Of a stretch of DNA of 40,468 nt, positions 16,049-23,139 are shown one piece after another. The number at the start of each line of letters is the position of its first letter. The stretch's first letter is position 1. The position numbers and the translations under genes are program-made. The notes below the pieces were generated by a model, which was not told where the DNA came from, ran no database searches, and worked only from the letters and a program-made list of their open reading frames with translations. This stretch comes from Ruminococcus sp. (GTDB taxonomy: Bacteria; Bacillota; Clostridia; Oscillospirales; Ruminococcaceae): NCBI GenBank assembly GCA_017516465.1, contig JAFXCR010000035.1, positions 1 to 40,468 on the forward strand. Reading direction: 5' to 3'.

Positions 16049-16267
16049 ATGAAATGCAGATATATCTATACGTTTTCGTTATTTTTTCTTATATCATTTC
16101 TTTGCTGCGGATGTTCTTCTGACAGTGAAGAAGCAATAAAGACTGCATCTGTAATTGTGTTCATTGTATTGTTTCTTGGAACATCATTATTTTCTGCAAA
16201 GCTTACATACAGAATGAGACGGAAAAATTATAAATCCGATAAAGATTTTAATCGGGAAAAGGAGTAA
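16049..16267 (+). CDS. Small lipoprotein or two-helix membrane protein, unknown (72 aa)
   Basis: The start at 16049 follows AACGAGGATT; the open frame extends 12 codons further upstream without a better ribosome site. The protein has a hydrophobic N-terminus ending FLCCGCSSDSEE, a plausible lipobox, and a second hydrophobic segment (about residues 27-47, SVIVFIVLFLGTSLFSA) followed by a basic tail rich in Lys and Arg. It is therefore either a lipoprotein with one membrane helix or a small membrane hairpin. It lies between tcdA (22 nt upstream) and the dockerin gene (3 nt downstream), probably in one transcript. Function unknown. Confidence 0.65.
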   Translation: MKCRYIYTFSLFFLISFLCCGCSSDSEEAIKTASVIVFIVLFLGTSLFSAKLTYRMRRKNYKSDKDFNREKE

Positions 16268-16270
16268 AAT

Positions 16271-17116
16271 ATGATAAAATCAGTTATATCAGTAATGACG
16301 GCAGCTGTAATAGGTTCCGGTACAATTCAATTGACGGCTTCATCACTGTCTGCAACTGCGAATGCTCTGTATACAGTCAGATTTCTTGATTTTGACGGGA
16401 ATACCTTTTATACATTGTCAGTTCCTGCTGGCCAGAGAATTGATTCAAAAATACTCAGCAGTATTGATACATCAGGATTGAGCAGGCAGCTGGATACACA
16501 TACGCAGCAGCGTTTTTCATCATGGTGGGGAGTTCCTGACTATGTTGATTCTGACGTTTATGTAAAACCCCTTTCTATTATCGGAACTATATCACTGGAG
16601 AAGCTTCCTGATAAAAAACAGTATTTTTCACTGGAATCAGATATTTCCAAAGCAGGTCTTGTCGTGAATATCACACTTGAAACCCAGACAGGAATTAATG
16701 CAGATGGCAGCTATATTACAAAAAAGGAATATGTTGATATTTCAAGTACCTGTACATTGAATTGTTCTACTGCCAAAGATGCTTTTAAATCTGATAATAA
16801 GGCTACTGTGAAAATATATCCTATCAACTCGGCTCATCCCATAGGAAACTATGAAATCTCATACATAGAAGGTATAGCCGATGTTGATAATGACGACATT
16901 ATAACTGGTTCAGACGCTACGTTAGTATTGCGTGAATATACGCTTCTGTCATCAGATCCTGATAATTACAAGGTAGATGAATCGGTATTGAAATTCGGAG
17001 ATATGGATTTTGACGGTGTAATAACCGGCTCAGATGCTACATTGCTTTTGAGATATTATACACTGAAATCATCTGATTCTGAATACACTCTTGATATGTT
17101 CTTCGATGAGAATTAA
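16271..17116 (+). CDS. Secreted dockerin protein, second dockerin type
   Basis: A 281-residue protein with an N-terminal signal-like segment (MIKSVISVMTAAVIGSGT). Residues 32-105 (YTVRFLDFDGNTFYTLSVP, then FSSWWGVPD) resemble an InlB-type beta-grasp repeat; a beta-rich central domain follows. The C-terminus (about residues 205-272) has two near-identical calcium-loop repeats, DVDNDDIITGSDATLVLREY and DMDFDGVITGSDATLLLRYY, which is a dockerin. Its TGSDATLxLRxYT core is clearly different from the ADLVxLQxWIL type of the other three dockerin proteins in the window, implying a different cohesin partner. No catalytic domain is recognised, so it may be structural or a binding component. Confidence 0.85.
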   Translation: MIKSVISVMTAAVIGSGTIQLTASSLSATANALYTVRFLDFDGNTFYTLSVPAGQRIDSKILSSIDTSGLSRQLDTHTQQRFSSWWGVPDYVDSDVYVKPLSIIGTISLEKLPDKKQYFSLESDISKAGLVVNITLETQTGINADGSYITKKEYVDISSTCTLNCSTAKDAFKSDNKATVKIYPINSAHPIGNYEISYIEGIADVDNDDIITGSDATLVLREYTLLSSDPDNYKVDESVLKFGDMDFDGVITGSDATLLLRYYTLKSSDSEYTLDMFFDEN

Positions 17117-17163
17117 AAAAAGAGTGAAAAAATTACTATAAAAAAGTTTTTTCTGTTTTGCTA

Positions 17164-17192
17164 TTGAAATTACTGTAAAAATGTAGTATAAT
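17164..17192 (+). promoter_or_regulatory. Promoter of glyA
   Basis: TTGAAA at 17164-17169 and TATAAT at 17187-17192, 17-bp spacer. The roughly 55-nt leader shows no recognisable riboswitch. Confidence 0.7.
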
Positions 17193-17254
17193 ATATACAT
17201 CGTGTCTGTACGGAACATCCGGCAGAAAATATTATTAAAGGAGTACGATCAACA

Positions 17255-18511
17255 ATGTACAGTGATCTTATGGATTCAATCGGTTTCGTAAAGGGATATG
17301 ATCCCGCTGTGGGCGAGGCAATGGAAAAGGAACTTGCTCGTCAGCAGAGAAATCTTGAGCTTATCGCAAGCGAAAATATCGTTTCACCTGCTGTTATGGC
17401 AGCAATGGGCTCTGTTCTTACAAATAAATATGCTGAGGGATATTCCGGCAAGCGTTATTACGGTGGATGCGAATGTGTTGACATCGCTGAGGATATCGCT
17501 ATCCAGCGTGCATGCGAGCTTTTCGGAGCTAAGTATGCAAACGTACAGCCTCATTCAGGTGCTCAGGCTAATACTGCTGTTTACTTTGCAGTACTTCAGC
17601 CCGGTGATACAGTTCTCGGAATGAGCCTTGCTGACGGCGGACACCTTACACACGGTTCACCTGTAAATCTCTCAGGTAAATATTTCAACTTTGTATCCTA
17701 CGGTCTTGACGACGAAACAGAGACTATCAACTATGATACAGTATATAAGCTTGCTGTAAAGCACAAGCCCCGTCTTATCGTAGCTGGTGCTTCTGCATAT
17801 CCGAGAGCAATTGACTTCAAGAAGCTTTCTGAGATTGCAAGAGCAGTCGGTGCAATGCTGATGGTTGATATGGCACATATTGCTGGTCTTGTTGCTGCTG
17901 GCTGTCACGAATCACCTGTTCCTTATGCTGATATCGTTACAACAACAACTCACAAGACACTCAGAGGACCCAGAGGCGGTCTTATCCTCACAAATAACGA
18001 GTATCTTGCAAAGAAGATCAATTCTGCAATTTTCCCCGGAACACAGGGCGGCCCTCTTATGCACACAATCGCTGCTAAGGCTGTATGCTTCGGCGAAGCT
18101 CTCAAGCCTGAGTTCAAGGACTATCAGAAGCGTGTAGTTGAGAACGCTAAGGCTCTTGCTGACGGACTTCTCAAGAGAGGTTTCAACCTCGTTTCCGGCG
18201 GTACAGATAATCACCTTATGCTCGTTGATCTCCGTCCTTTCAACATCACAGGTAAGGAGCTTGAGCATCGTCTTGACGAAGTTTACATCACAGTAAACAA
18301 GAACGCTATCCACAACGATCCTGAAAAGCCTTTCGTAACAAGCGGTATCAGAATTGGTACTCCTGCTGTTACAACAAGAGGTCTCGGCGTTGAGGAAATG
18401 GAAAAGATCGCTGAATACATCTACCTCTGTGCAACAGATTTCGAGAATAAGGCTGACGAAATCCGTGCTGGCGTAAATGCTATCTGCGAGAAGTTCCCGC
18501 TTTATAAGTAA
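17255..18511 (+). CDS. glyA: Serine hydroxymethyltransferase
   Basis: A 418-residue PLP enzyme that interconverts serine + tetrahydrofolate with glycine + methylene-THF, the main source of one-carbon units for purine and thymidylate synthesis. Motifs: [58 protein letters not shown], and the PLP lysine in [14 protein letters not shown] (Lys234), then FPGTQGGP. Full length with no missing residues. Ribosome site AAAGGAG. Codon use is strongly biased toward AAG, CTC and ATC, like ackA, indicating high expression. Confidence 0.98.
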   Translation: MYSDLMDSIGFVKGYDPAVGEAMEKELARQQRNLELIASENIVSPAVMAAMGSVLTNKYAEGYSGKRYYGGCECVDIAEDIAIQRACELFGAKYANVQPHSGAQANTAVYFAVLQPGDTVLGMSLADGGHLTHGSPVNLSGKYFNFVSYGLDDETETINYDTVYKLAVKHKPRLIVAGASAYPRAIDFKKLSEIARAVGAMLMVDMAHIAGLVAAGCHESPVPYADIVTTTTHKTLRGPRGGLILTNNEYLAKKINSAIFPGTQGGPLMHTIAAKAVCFGEALKPEFKDYQKRVVENAKALADGLLKRGFNLVSGGTDNHLMLVDLRPFNITGKELEHRLDEVYITVNKNAIHNDPEKPFVTSGIRIGTPAVTTRGLGVEEMEKIAEYIYLCATDFENKADEIRAGVNAICEKFPLYK

Positions 18512-18524
18512 GATTTGCCGAAAA

Positions 18525-18551
18525 GGACGGACATGCTGTCCGTCCTTTTTT
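18525..18551 (+). terminator. Terminator of glyA
   Basis: GGACGGACA (18525-18533) and TGTCCGTCC (18537-18545), 9-bp stem, 3-nt loop, then six T. Confidence 0.93.
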
Positions 18552-18593
18552 GATTTGATGTTATAAATCGGAATTTTTATTATGGAGTTAATC

Positions 18594-18962
18594 ATGGAGT
18601 CAATAATAAAAAGATATATTGATTATGCTATTGAATTAGAGCAAATCAATCAAGTTGGCTTATCTCATGGGAACAATCTCAGACGTAACAATAAGTTAGC
18701 TGATAAACTTCGTGTAATTGCAAAAAATATTGAATTTGAAACACCGAAATACAAAAATGCATTTGCTGAATTACTCACCCATGAAAATCAAAATGTTAAA
18801 CTATGGTGTGCTCATCATATGCTTGAAGTAATGAATTATGATGATAAAGATAGAAAAAACGCCTTACTTGTAATAAAAGATTATTCAATCAATAGTTATG
18901 GCGAAAAAATTTGGCTAGAGGATTGGTTTACAAATAATCCCGATGACAAACTTTTGTTTTAA
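18594..18962 (+). CDS. DUF2019-like HEAT-repeat protein, possible immunity protein
   Basis: A 122-residue, mostly helical cytosolic protein. The segment FAELLTHENQNVKLWCAHHMLEV resembles the HEAT-like core of DUF2019 proteins, which are often found among polymorphic-toxin immunity genes. The start at 18594 uses GGAG, which overlaps an alternative ATG 12 nt upstream. Base composition is more AT-rich than neighbours (many AAT, AAA and TTA codons), suggesting recent acquisition. No toxin gene is adjacent. The family call is tentative, and immunity function is inference. Confidence 0.5.
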   Translation: MESIIKRYIDYAIELEQINQVGLSHGNNLRRNNKLADKLRVIAKNIEFETPKYKNAFAELLTHENQNVKLWCAHHMLEVMNYDDKDRKNALLVIKDYSINSYGEKIWLEDWFTNNPDDKLLF

Positions 18963-19005
18963 ATTTTTATCATTTATCAGTAAATGAATGCAAGGAGGAA
19001 TAAAT

Positions 19006-19389
19006 ATGTCAGTGCCAGATGAAGCAAAACAGATTCAAGCAACTGTCAATAAAACGTATGCCTGTTTTAGTGCTGTATTGAGCAGTCTGCTGTCAGCAAA
19101 TTTATTGCTGACCGGATATGGCTTTCTATGTGCTTTAAGTGATTATTTAACATATCACGGCATTGACGAGCCGAGCGGGAAAAGTCATGATACCGATTTG
19201 AAAACGGTTATCATAATTGGATTAGCTGCCATAGTAATTCTGTTAGCCCTCATATTTTCTGTAAAAGCTTGGATTAAATATATAAAAGCTCTCGACAAAA
19301 AGAAAAGCTCAGTTGCAATATTTCTTATGATTTACATAACTTTACTTCCTATATTCACCTATATTTCACTGATTTTTTATTCGTTTTAA
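19006..19389 (+). CDS. Membrane protein of unknown function (127 aa)
   Basis: The start at 19006 follows a near-perfect AAGGAGGAA, 7 nt upstream. Three hydrophobic segments are visible: about residues 18-45 (AVLSSLLSANLLLTGYGFLC), 64-86 (VIIIGLAAIVILLALIF) and 101-125 (SVAIFLMIYITLLPIFTY). A charged loop (GIDEPSGKSHDTDLK) lies between the first two. I recognise no family. It sits in a short run of small genes between glyA and rarA and, like the gene before it, is relatively AT-rich. Confidence 0.7.
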   Translation: MSVPDEAKQIQATVNKTYACFSAVLSSLLSANLLLTGYGFLCALSDYLTYHGIDEPSGKSHDTDLKTVIIIGLAAIVILLALIFSVKAWIKYIKALDKKKSSVAIFLMIYITLLPIFTYISLIFYSF

Positions 19390-19416
19390 GAAATGATTAT
19401 AAAGGAGAAAAACAGT

Positions 19417-19611
19417 ATGGCTCCATTTATTATAGCCTTGGTTATACTTATTGTTGCAGGGATAGTCTGCTCATTTGCACCACATCTTTTTGTAAGAACC
19501 GACCAGCGTGATGACCCGAACGCAGTAGCACAGGCAAAAAAGCTCGGACCAATGATGATCGCATTCGCTGTCGGTGCCGTTTTACTTATGCTGAAATATA
19601 AATTGACATGA
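19417..19611 (+). CDS. Small two-helix membrane protein (64 aa), unknown
   Basis: The start at 19417 follows AAAGGAGAAA. Two hydrophobic helices (MAPFIIALVILIVAGIVCSF and MMIAFAVGAVLLMLKY) flank a polar segment (RTDQRDDPNAVAQAKKLG). The size and layout are those of a small inner-membrane protein. It lies 27 nt after the previous gene and 19 nt before the YhfC-like protease gene, so it is probably in the same transcript. No family recognised. Confidence 0.7.
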   Translation: MAPFIIALVILIVAGIVCSFAPHLFVRTDQRDDPNAVAQAKKLGPMMIAFAVGAVLLMLKYKLT

Positions 19612-19630
19612 TATACCATTGGAGATTACT

Positions 19631-20281
19631 ATGGCAGATTTTAATTGTATTCTTGCCGGAGTGATAAGAATTATAACTCCACTGATTCTGCTGATCCTGT
19701 GGCATAAAAAGACTGGTACACGACTTCTTCCTGCACTTGCCGCTTTGCTGATATGTTTTCCGGCCTTTATTATTGCGGGAGCTATACGCTCCGGATTCGA
19801 CCGATGCGATTTCATTGCTTTCTATATCCAGCAGGGAATTTTATATGGAATATTTGAAGAGGGAGTGAAATTTCTTGCATTCAGATATCTCCTCAAATCC
19901 TACGATAACCGAAAGGACGCAGTGACTTACGGTATCGGACATAGTGCTTTCGAAAGTATTGGCGGTGGAATGGCTTGTCTGAATCTTATCGGAACAGGCA
20001 AAGCTGCTCCTGAAATTTTCATAGCGAATGTGTGGTATGCTGTCGAAGGGGCGGTATTTGTCATTGCATTGACGATTCTTGTATTCTACGGCGTATATTC
20101 TAATAAATCAATAGTAATGCTGCCGGTTGCAATGTTTTTACATGCTTTGGGAAATGCAGCACATGGGATTTTTATTAAGCCCGTTTCGTTTGTTATAAAT
20201 CTTATTCTGCTTGCTGGAATAAGTTATTCCGCATTTCGGTGCTGGAAAGAAATGCAGAATCCGTATGAGGATGAATTATAA
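19631..20281 (+). CDS. YhfC-like intramembrane metalloprotease family protein
   Basis: A 216-residue protein with about six or seven hydrophobic segments. The motif GIFEEGVKFLAF (Glu76, Glu77, Lys80), the downstream YGIGHSAFES (His104, Glu108) and FLHALGNAAHG (His171) follow the Glu-Glu/His/His arrangement of the CPBP/PrsW/YhfC group of membrane proteases. Of these it best resembles YhfC, from memory of the motif; no alignment was run. The start at 19631 is chosen because GGAGATTACT directly precedes it. The substrate is unknown. Ten nt after its stop come the ribosome site and start of rarA. Confidence 0.75.
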   Translation: MADFNCILAGVIRIITPLILLILWHKKTGTRLLPALAALLICFPAFIIAGAIRSGFDRCDFIAFYIQQGILYGIFEEGVKFLAFRYLLKSYDNRKDAVTYGIGHSAFESIGGGMACLNLIGTGKAAPEIFIANVWYAVEGAVFVIALTILVFYGVYSNKSIVMLPVAMFLHALGNAAHGIFIKPVSFVINLILLAGISYSAFRCWKEMQNPYEDEL

Positions 20282-20295
20282 AAAGGAGGAACAAT

Positions 20296-21567
20296 ATGTC
20301 TGCACCATTAGCCGATAAGATACGTCCGTTGACGCTCGATGACGTAGTTGGACAGGAACATATTCTGGCGGAAGGAAAGCCGCTTCGCAGAATAATTGAA
20401 AGCGGCACAGTACCGAATATGATATTTTATGGTCCGTCCGGAGTGGGCAAGACTACCGTTGCACGGATTATAGCAGAAAACTGCGGAATGACGCTCTATA
20501 AGCTCAACGGAACAAGTGCGTCAACTGCTGATATCAAACAGGTGGTAGGGGAGATAGGCACTTTCGGCACAGAAAACGGAATTCTTCTCTATCTTGACGA
20601 GATACAATATCTTAATAAAAAGCAGCAGCAGAGTCTCCTCGAATATATTGAAAACGGTGAGATCACGCTTATTGCTTCGACTACGGAAAACCCGTATTTT
20701 TCGATATATAATGCAGTTATAAGCCGGAGTACGGTATTTGAATTCAAGCCGGTTTCAGCGGAACAGATAATTCCGGCGGTACGACGTGCATTTAATATAA
20801 TTTCCGAGGAAAACGGAACTGTGATAGAAGCAGATGAGGGAATTTACAAGACCATTGCATATAACTGCGGCGGAGATGTACGAAAAGCCATAAATACTGC
20901 GGAACTTGCAGTTATCTGTGGCGAACCGGATTCCGGAAAAGTAAAAGTTACAGCAGAATCCATGAAAATAATTGCTCAGAGAAGCAATATGAGGTATGAT
21001 CGTGACGGAGATCAGCATTATGATATTTTGTCGGCACTTCATAAATCAATAAGAGGTTCTGATGAAAATGCAGCACTTCACTATGCGGCACGTCTGATAG
21101 CGGCAGGGGATATTATTTCGCTTTGCAGACGTCTTTTGTGCATTGCTTCTGAAGATATCGGACTTGCTTATCCAATGGCAGCGGTGATAACAAAGGCGTG
21201 TGTAGATTCTGCATTACAGCTGGGACTTCCGGAAGCAAGACTTCCGATTGCTGAGGCGATAATTCTTCTTGCAACAGCCCCGAAATCGAACAGTGCTGAA
21301 GCAGCTATTGATGCTGCACTTGCCGATTTACAGGATTGTGACGCACTTGATTTCCCTCGTCATTTGCAGAATATGCATTATGACGGAAAGGGGGCAGCGG
21401 TTGTCGGACAGAATTATCTCTATCCTCACGATTTTCCGAACCACTATGTCAGACAGCAGTATATGCCAGATGCCTTGAATGGTCATGTATATTATCAGTT
21501 TGGTGATAATAAGCAGGAGCAGTCAGCATATCAGTATCGTAAAAAGCTTCTTGATGAGACAAAATAG
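20296..21567 (+). CDS. rarA: Replication-associated recombination protein A (RarA/MgsA AAA ATPase)
   Basis: A 423-residue clamp-loader-like AAA+ ATPase that acts at stalled replication forks. Motifs: PLADKIRPLTLDDVVGQEHIL at the N-terminus, Walker A FYGPSGVGKTT (residues 44-54), Walker B LLYLDEIQYLNK (Asp101, Glu102), sensor 1 ASTTENPYF, and the C-terminal tetramerisation region with HYAARLIAAGDIISLCRRLL, SEDIGLAYPMA and YLYPHDFPNHYV. Usual length, all motifs intact. Ribosome site AAAAGGAGG. It ends the small-gene run that follows glyA. Confidence 0.96.
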   Translation: MSAPLADKIRPLTLDDVVGQEHILAEGKPLRRIIESGTVPNMIFYGPSGVGKTTVARIIAENCGMTLYKLNGTSASTADIKQVVGEIGTFGTENGILLYLDEIQYLNKKQQQSLLEYIENGEITLIASTTENPYFSIYNAVISRSTVFEFKPVSAEQIIPAVRRAFNIISEENGTVIEADEGIYKTIAYNCGGDVRKAINTAELAVICGEPDSGKVKVTAESMKIIAQRSNMRYDRDGDQHYDILSALHKSIRGSDENAALHYAARLIAAGDIISLCRRLLCIASEDIGLAYPMAAVITKACVDSALQLGLPEARLPIAEAIILLATAPKSNSAEAAIDAALADLQDCDALDFPRHLQNMHYDGKGAAVVGQNYLYPHDFPNHYVRQQYMPDALNGHVYYQFGDNKQEQSAYQYRKKLLDETK

Positions 21568-21570
21568 CAG

Positions 21571-21600
21571 AAAAAACCCCCGAGAGACCTTCGGGGGCTT
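21571..21600. terminator. Bidirectional terminator shared by rarA and the large ncRNA
   Basis: CCCCCGA (21577-21583) pairs with TCGGGGG (21591-21597). For rarA (plus strand) the tail is CTTTAATTATT, while the minus-strand tail is six T. The stronger T-run therefore faces the minus-strand RNA gene. Confidence 0.85.
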
Positions 21601-22178
21601 TAATTATTAAATTGTAGATTTAAAACGACTTTCATCGTTTTGCAGAATTACCCTTTGGACTCACCCTTTCATAGTGATCTTTGAAGAATATCTAATCATT
21701 TTCATTTGAATCATTCCTTCAAATAAAGATATCGGGTCAAAATTAAATTACTGCATCGGGACCACCTTTTACAATTATTTTCCGTACCATGTGCGGACGG
21801 AATAGGTTTCTTTCCCAAAAATTAACTTCTCATCGGACTCAACCTTTACTTTGGATTTATGTATCTAAAGACTCGTTGTCGTAATTTCAGATAATCCTGT
21901 ATCCAAACTGAGCTTAGACATGAAGCCATTTTTCATTCAGCAATACGTCAGCTTTATAACCAGATGTTATTTGTAATTTCAATTCAATGGAACAAGCATT
22001 TTGCCTATATTCCCTAATATATATCCGATTACTCAGCAAGCCCGCTGGCTTCATGCTGTTGTTTTGAAAATTCTTCCACCGGACTCACACACCTTTCCGC
22101 ATAAAATAATTTACATTGAGCATCAGCTCCGTCCAAGTAAATTCAGCTTTCGGAAGATTTTGTTTCTTCCCTTTCCTT
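21571..22178 (-). ncRNA. Large structured non-coding RNA, candidate ROOL class
   Basis: About 600 nt with no protein frame. A minus-strand promoter sits at 22185-22213 and a strong terminator at its far end. The RNA ends pair: 22131-22144 with 21645-21660 (TTGGAC/GTCCAA plus GAATT/AATTC around an internal loop). Internal helices include GGAAGA/TCTTCC (22152-22170), a 10-bp long-range helix CATGAAGCCA/TGGCTTCATG (21919-21928 with 22046-22055), TTTGGAT/ATCCAAA (21850-21856 with 21901-21907), TTCCGT/ACGGAA (21780-21785 with 21797-21802) and AAAACGA/TCGTTTT (21622-21641). A motif reading AAAGG..GAGTCC on the minus strand occurs four times. Size, closed ends, host type and lack of coding fit ROOL (rumen-originating, ornate, large) RNA. 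That class name is recalled, not searched; the presence of a large structured RNA is much surer than the class. Confidence 0.75.
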
Positions 22179-22184
22179 GATTAT

Positions 22185-22213
22185 ATATTACCATATTATT
22201 TAGTAAATGTCAA
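22185..22213 (-). promoter_or_regulatory. Promoter of the large ncRNA
   Basis: Minus strand: TTGACA at 22208-22213 and TAATAT at 22185-22190, 17-bp spacer, predicted start near 22178. Confidence 0.75.
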
Positions 22214-22328
22214 TAGATATCTATGAAAAAGTTTGAAGGATTAGTGCAAATCGGCATAATAAACAATGTATGCTTTTATGATTAGGTTATTGTGTACAAA
22301 CCGAAGTATGCTTTACTGAAAATTCCTC

Positions 22329-22357
22329 TTGATTTTTCATTAGCAACAGTGTATAAT
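22329..22357 (+). promoter_or_regulatory. Promoter of the DUF1292 gene
   Basis: TTGATT at 22329-22334 and TATAAT at 22352-22357, 17-bp spacer. Confidence 0.75.
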
Positions 22358-22398
22358 AAGAATATCAAAGGCGGAATAACCGCAGAATGGAGTAAAAT

Positions 22399-22704
22399 AT
22401 GTCTGATATGAACGAATATACACCAGATCTTATCGAACTGGTGGACAATGAAGGAAATAAAAAGAATTTTGAAATTGTAGATATTGCTGAATTTGAAGGC
22501 GAAATCTATTATGCAATGATACCTGAATTCAATGGCGAAGATATTCTTGCTGCTGACTGTGAGCTTGTTATTCTAAAGACTATTGAGGATAACGGAGAGG
22601 AAATTCTTGCATCAATCGAAGATGACGATGAATTTGACAGAGTATCAGAATTCTTTATGAAGCGTATGGATGAACTTTTTGATGAAGAGGACGATGAAGA
22701 ATAA
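22399..22704 (+). CDS. DUF1292 family protein
   Basis: A 101-residue, very acidic protein. The DUF1292 pattern is clear: LIELVDNEGNKKNFEIVDIAEFEGEIYYAMIPE, then CELVILKTIEDNGEEILASIEDDDEFDRVSEFF and an Asp/Glu-rich tail. Members are small cytosolic Firmicutes proteins, often encoded near ruvX/alaS in other clostridia; no molecular function is established. Here it stands alone between two RNA genes, with its own promoter and terminator. The ribosome site is GGAG, 9 nt before the ATG. Confidence 0.9.
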   Translation: MSDMNEYTPDLIELVDNEGNKKNFEIVDIAEFEGEIYYAMIPEFNGEDILAADCELVILKTIEDNGEEILASIEDDDEFDRVSEFFMKRMDELFDEEDDEE

Positions 22705-22715
22705 TACATAATGAA

Positions 22716-22745
22716 AACAGCTCAGGAGTTTCCTGAGCTGTTTGT
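22716..22745. terminator. Terminator of the DUF1292 gene, usable from both strands
   Basis: A perfect 12-bp stem: AACAGCTCAGGA (22716-22727) with TCCTGAGCTGTT (22731-22742) and a 3-nt loop. T-rich on both sides, so it may also back up termination of the 6S-like RNA. Confidence 0.9.
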
Positions 22746-22751
22746 TTAGGC

Positions 22752-22950
22752 AAAATAAAACCGCCTTGCCGGGACTTATAGTGAATAAAACCCGCACAAA
22801 GCAGGTGGGTAAACGCCCGAGTGCCTCACGCTCCCTTCGTCCGCCGAAGCGGGAGGTCTGCAATCCACATCCGGAGCTGAATTCCCTGGTAAGAAGTGTT
22901 GGATCATACGAACTATAAAAAATCGAACAAGGCAGTAATATTTATTTGTT
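22752..22950 (-). ncRNA. ssrS: 6S RNA candidate
   Basis: A non-coding minus-strand unit of about 195 nt with its own promoter (22957-22985). Its 5' and 3' ends form a 9-bp closing helix (ACTGCCTTG at 22936-22928 with CAAGGCGGT at 22768-22760), followed by a T-rich 3' tail. The apical part has CTCCC/GGGAG (22831-22835 with 22851-22855) or, as an alternative, CCGC/GCGG closing a CGAA/TTCG loop (22841-22852). Length, a single elongated closed fold and isolated transcription fit 6S RNA, the RNA polymerase regulator. In Bacillus a 6S gene lies near tcdA and rarA, both of which are nearby here. I could not confirm the central bubble, so another RNA of similar size remains possible. Confidence 0.55.
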
Positions 22951-22956
22951 GTATAT

Positions 22957-22985
22957 ATTATAACACATACGAATTAAAAAATCAA
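22957..22985 (-). promoter_or_regulatory. Promoter of the 6S-like RNA
   Basis: Minus strand: TTGATT at 22980-22985 and TATAAT at 22957-22962, 17-bp spacer. Confidence 0.75.
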
Positions 22986-23073
22986 TAGCTTTTTTATACA
23001 AAATGTGAAAGTTAACAATTTTTTTATAATTTTCCCTTTATGTTACAGTTTTTTTATCATAAGCGTTATATTA

Positions 23074-23102
23074 TTGACAAAAATTGTGCGTTATGTTATA
23101 AT
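23074..23102 (+). promoter_or_regulatory. Promoter of the first dockerin/beta-helix gene
   Basis: TTGACA at 23074-23079 and TATAAT at 23097-23102, 17-bp spacer. The rest of 22986-23073 is AT-rich and shows nothing definite. Confidence 0.8.
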
Positions 23103-23139
23103 ATTGTTATATAAAATATATGAAACGGAGAGCTGTTTT

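Noticed and set aside
17164-17192. A shared regulatory motif AATGTAG just before the -10 boxes of glyA and the Fe-S scaffold gene
   Set aside because: The match is only a few bases beside a consensus -10 in an AT-rich genome, so chance or ordinary promoter preference explains it.
21657-22097. CRISPR-like repeat array
   Set aside because: The four motif copies are short, imperfect and irregularly spaced, and sit inside helices of one RNA. There are no cas genes.
21571-22178. Reading this region as RNase P RNA or tmRNA
   Set aside because: It is longer than either. It has no tRNA-like 3' end with T arm and CCA and no tag-peptide frame, and I do not see the conserved RNase P core sequences.
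22705-23139. Protein-coding gene in the stretch between DUF1292 and the dockerin/beta-helix gene
   Set aside because: The only open frames are opposite or within the 6S-like RNA, or are an extension through the promoter of the 23140 gene. None has a ribosome site or domain.
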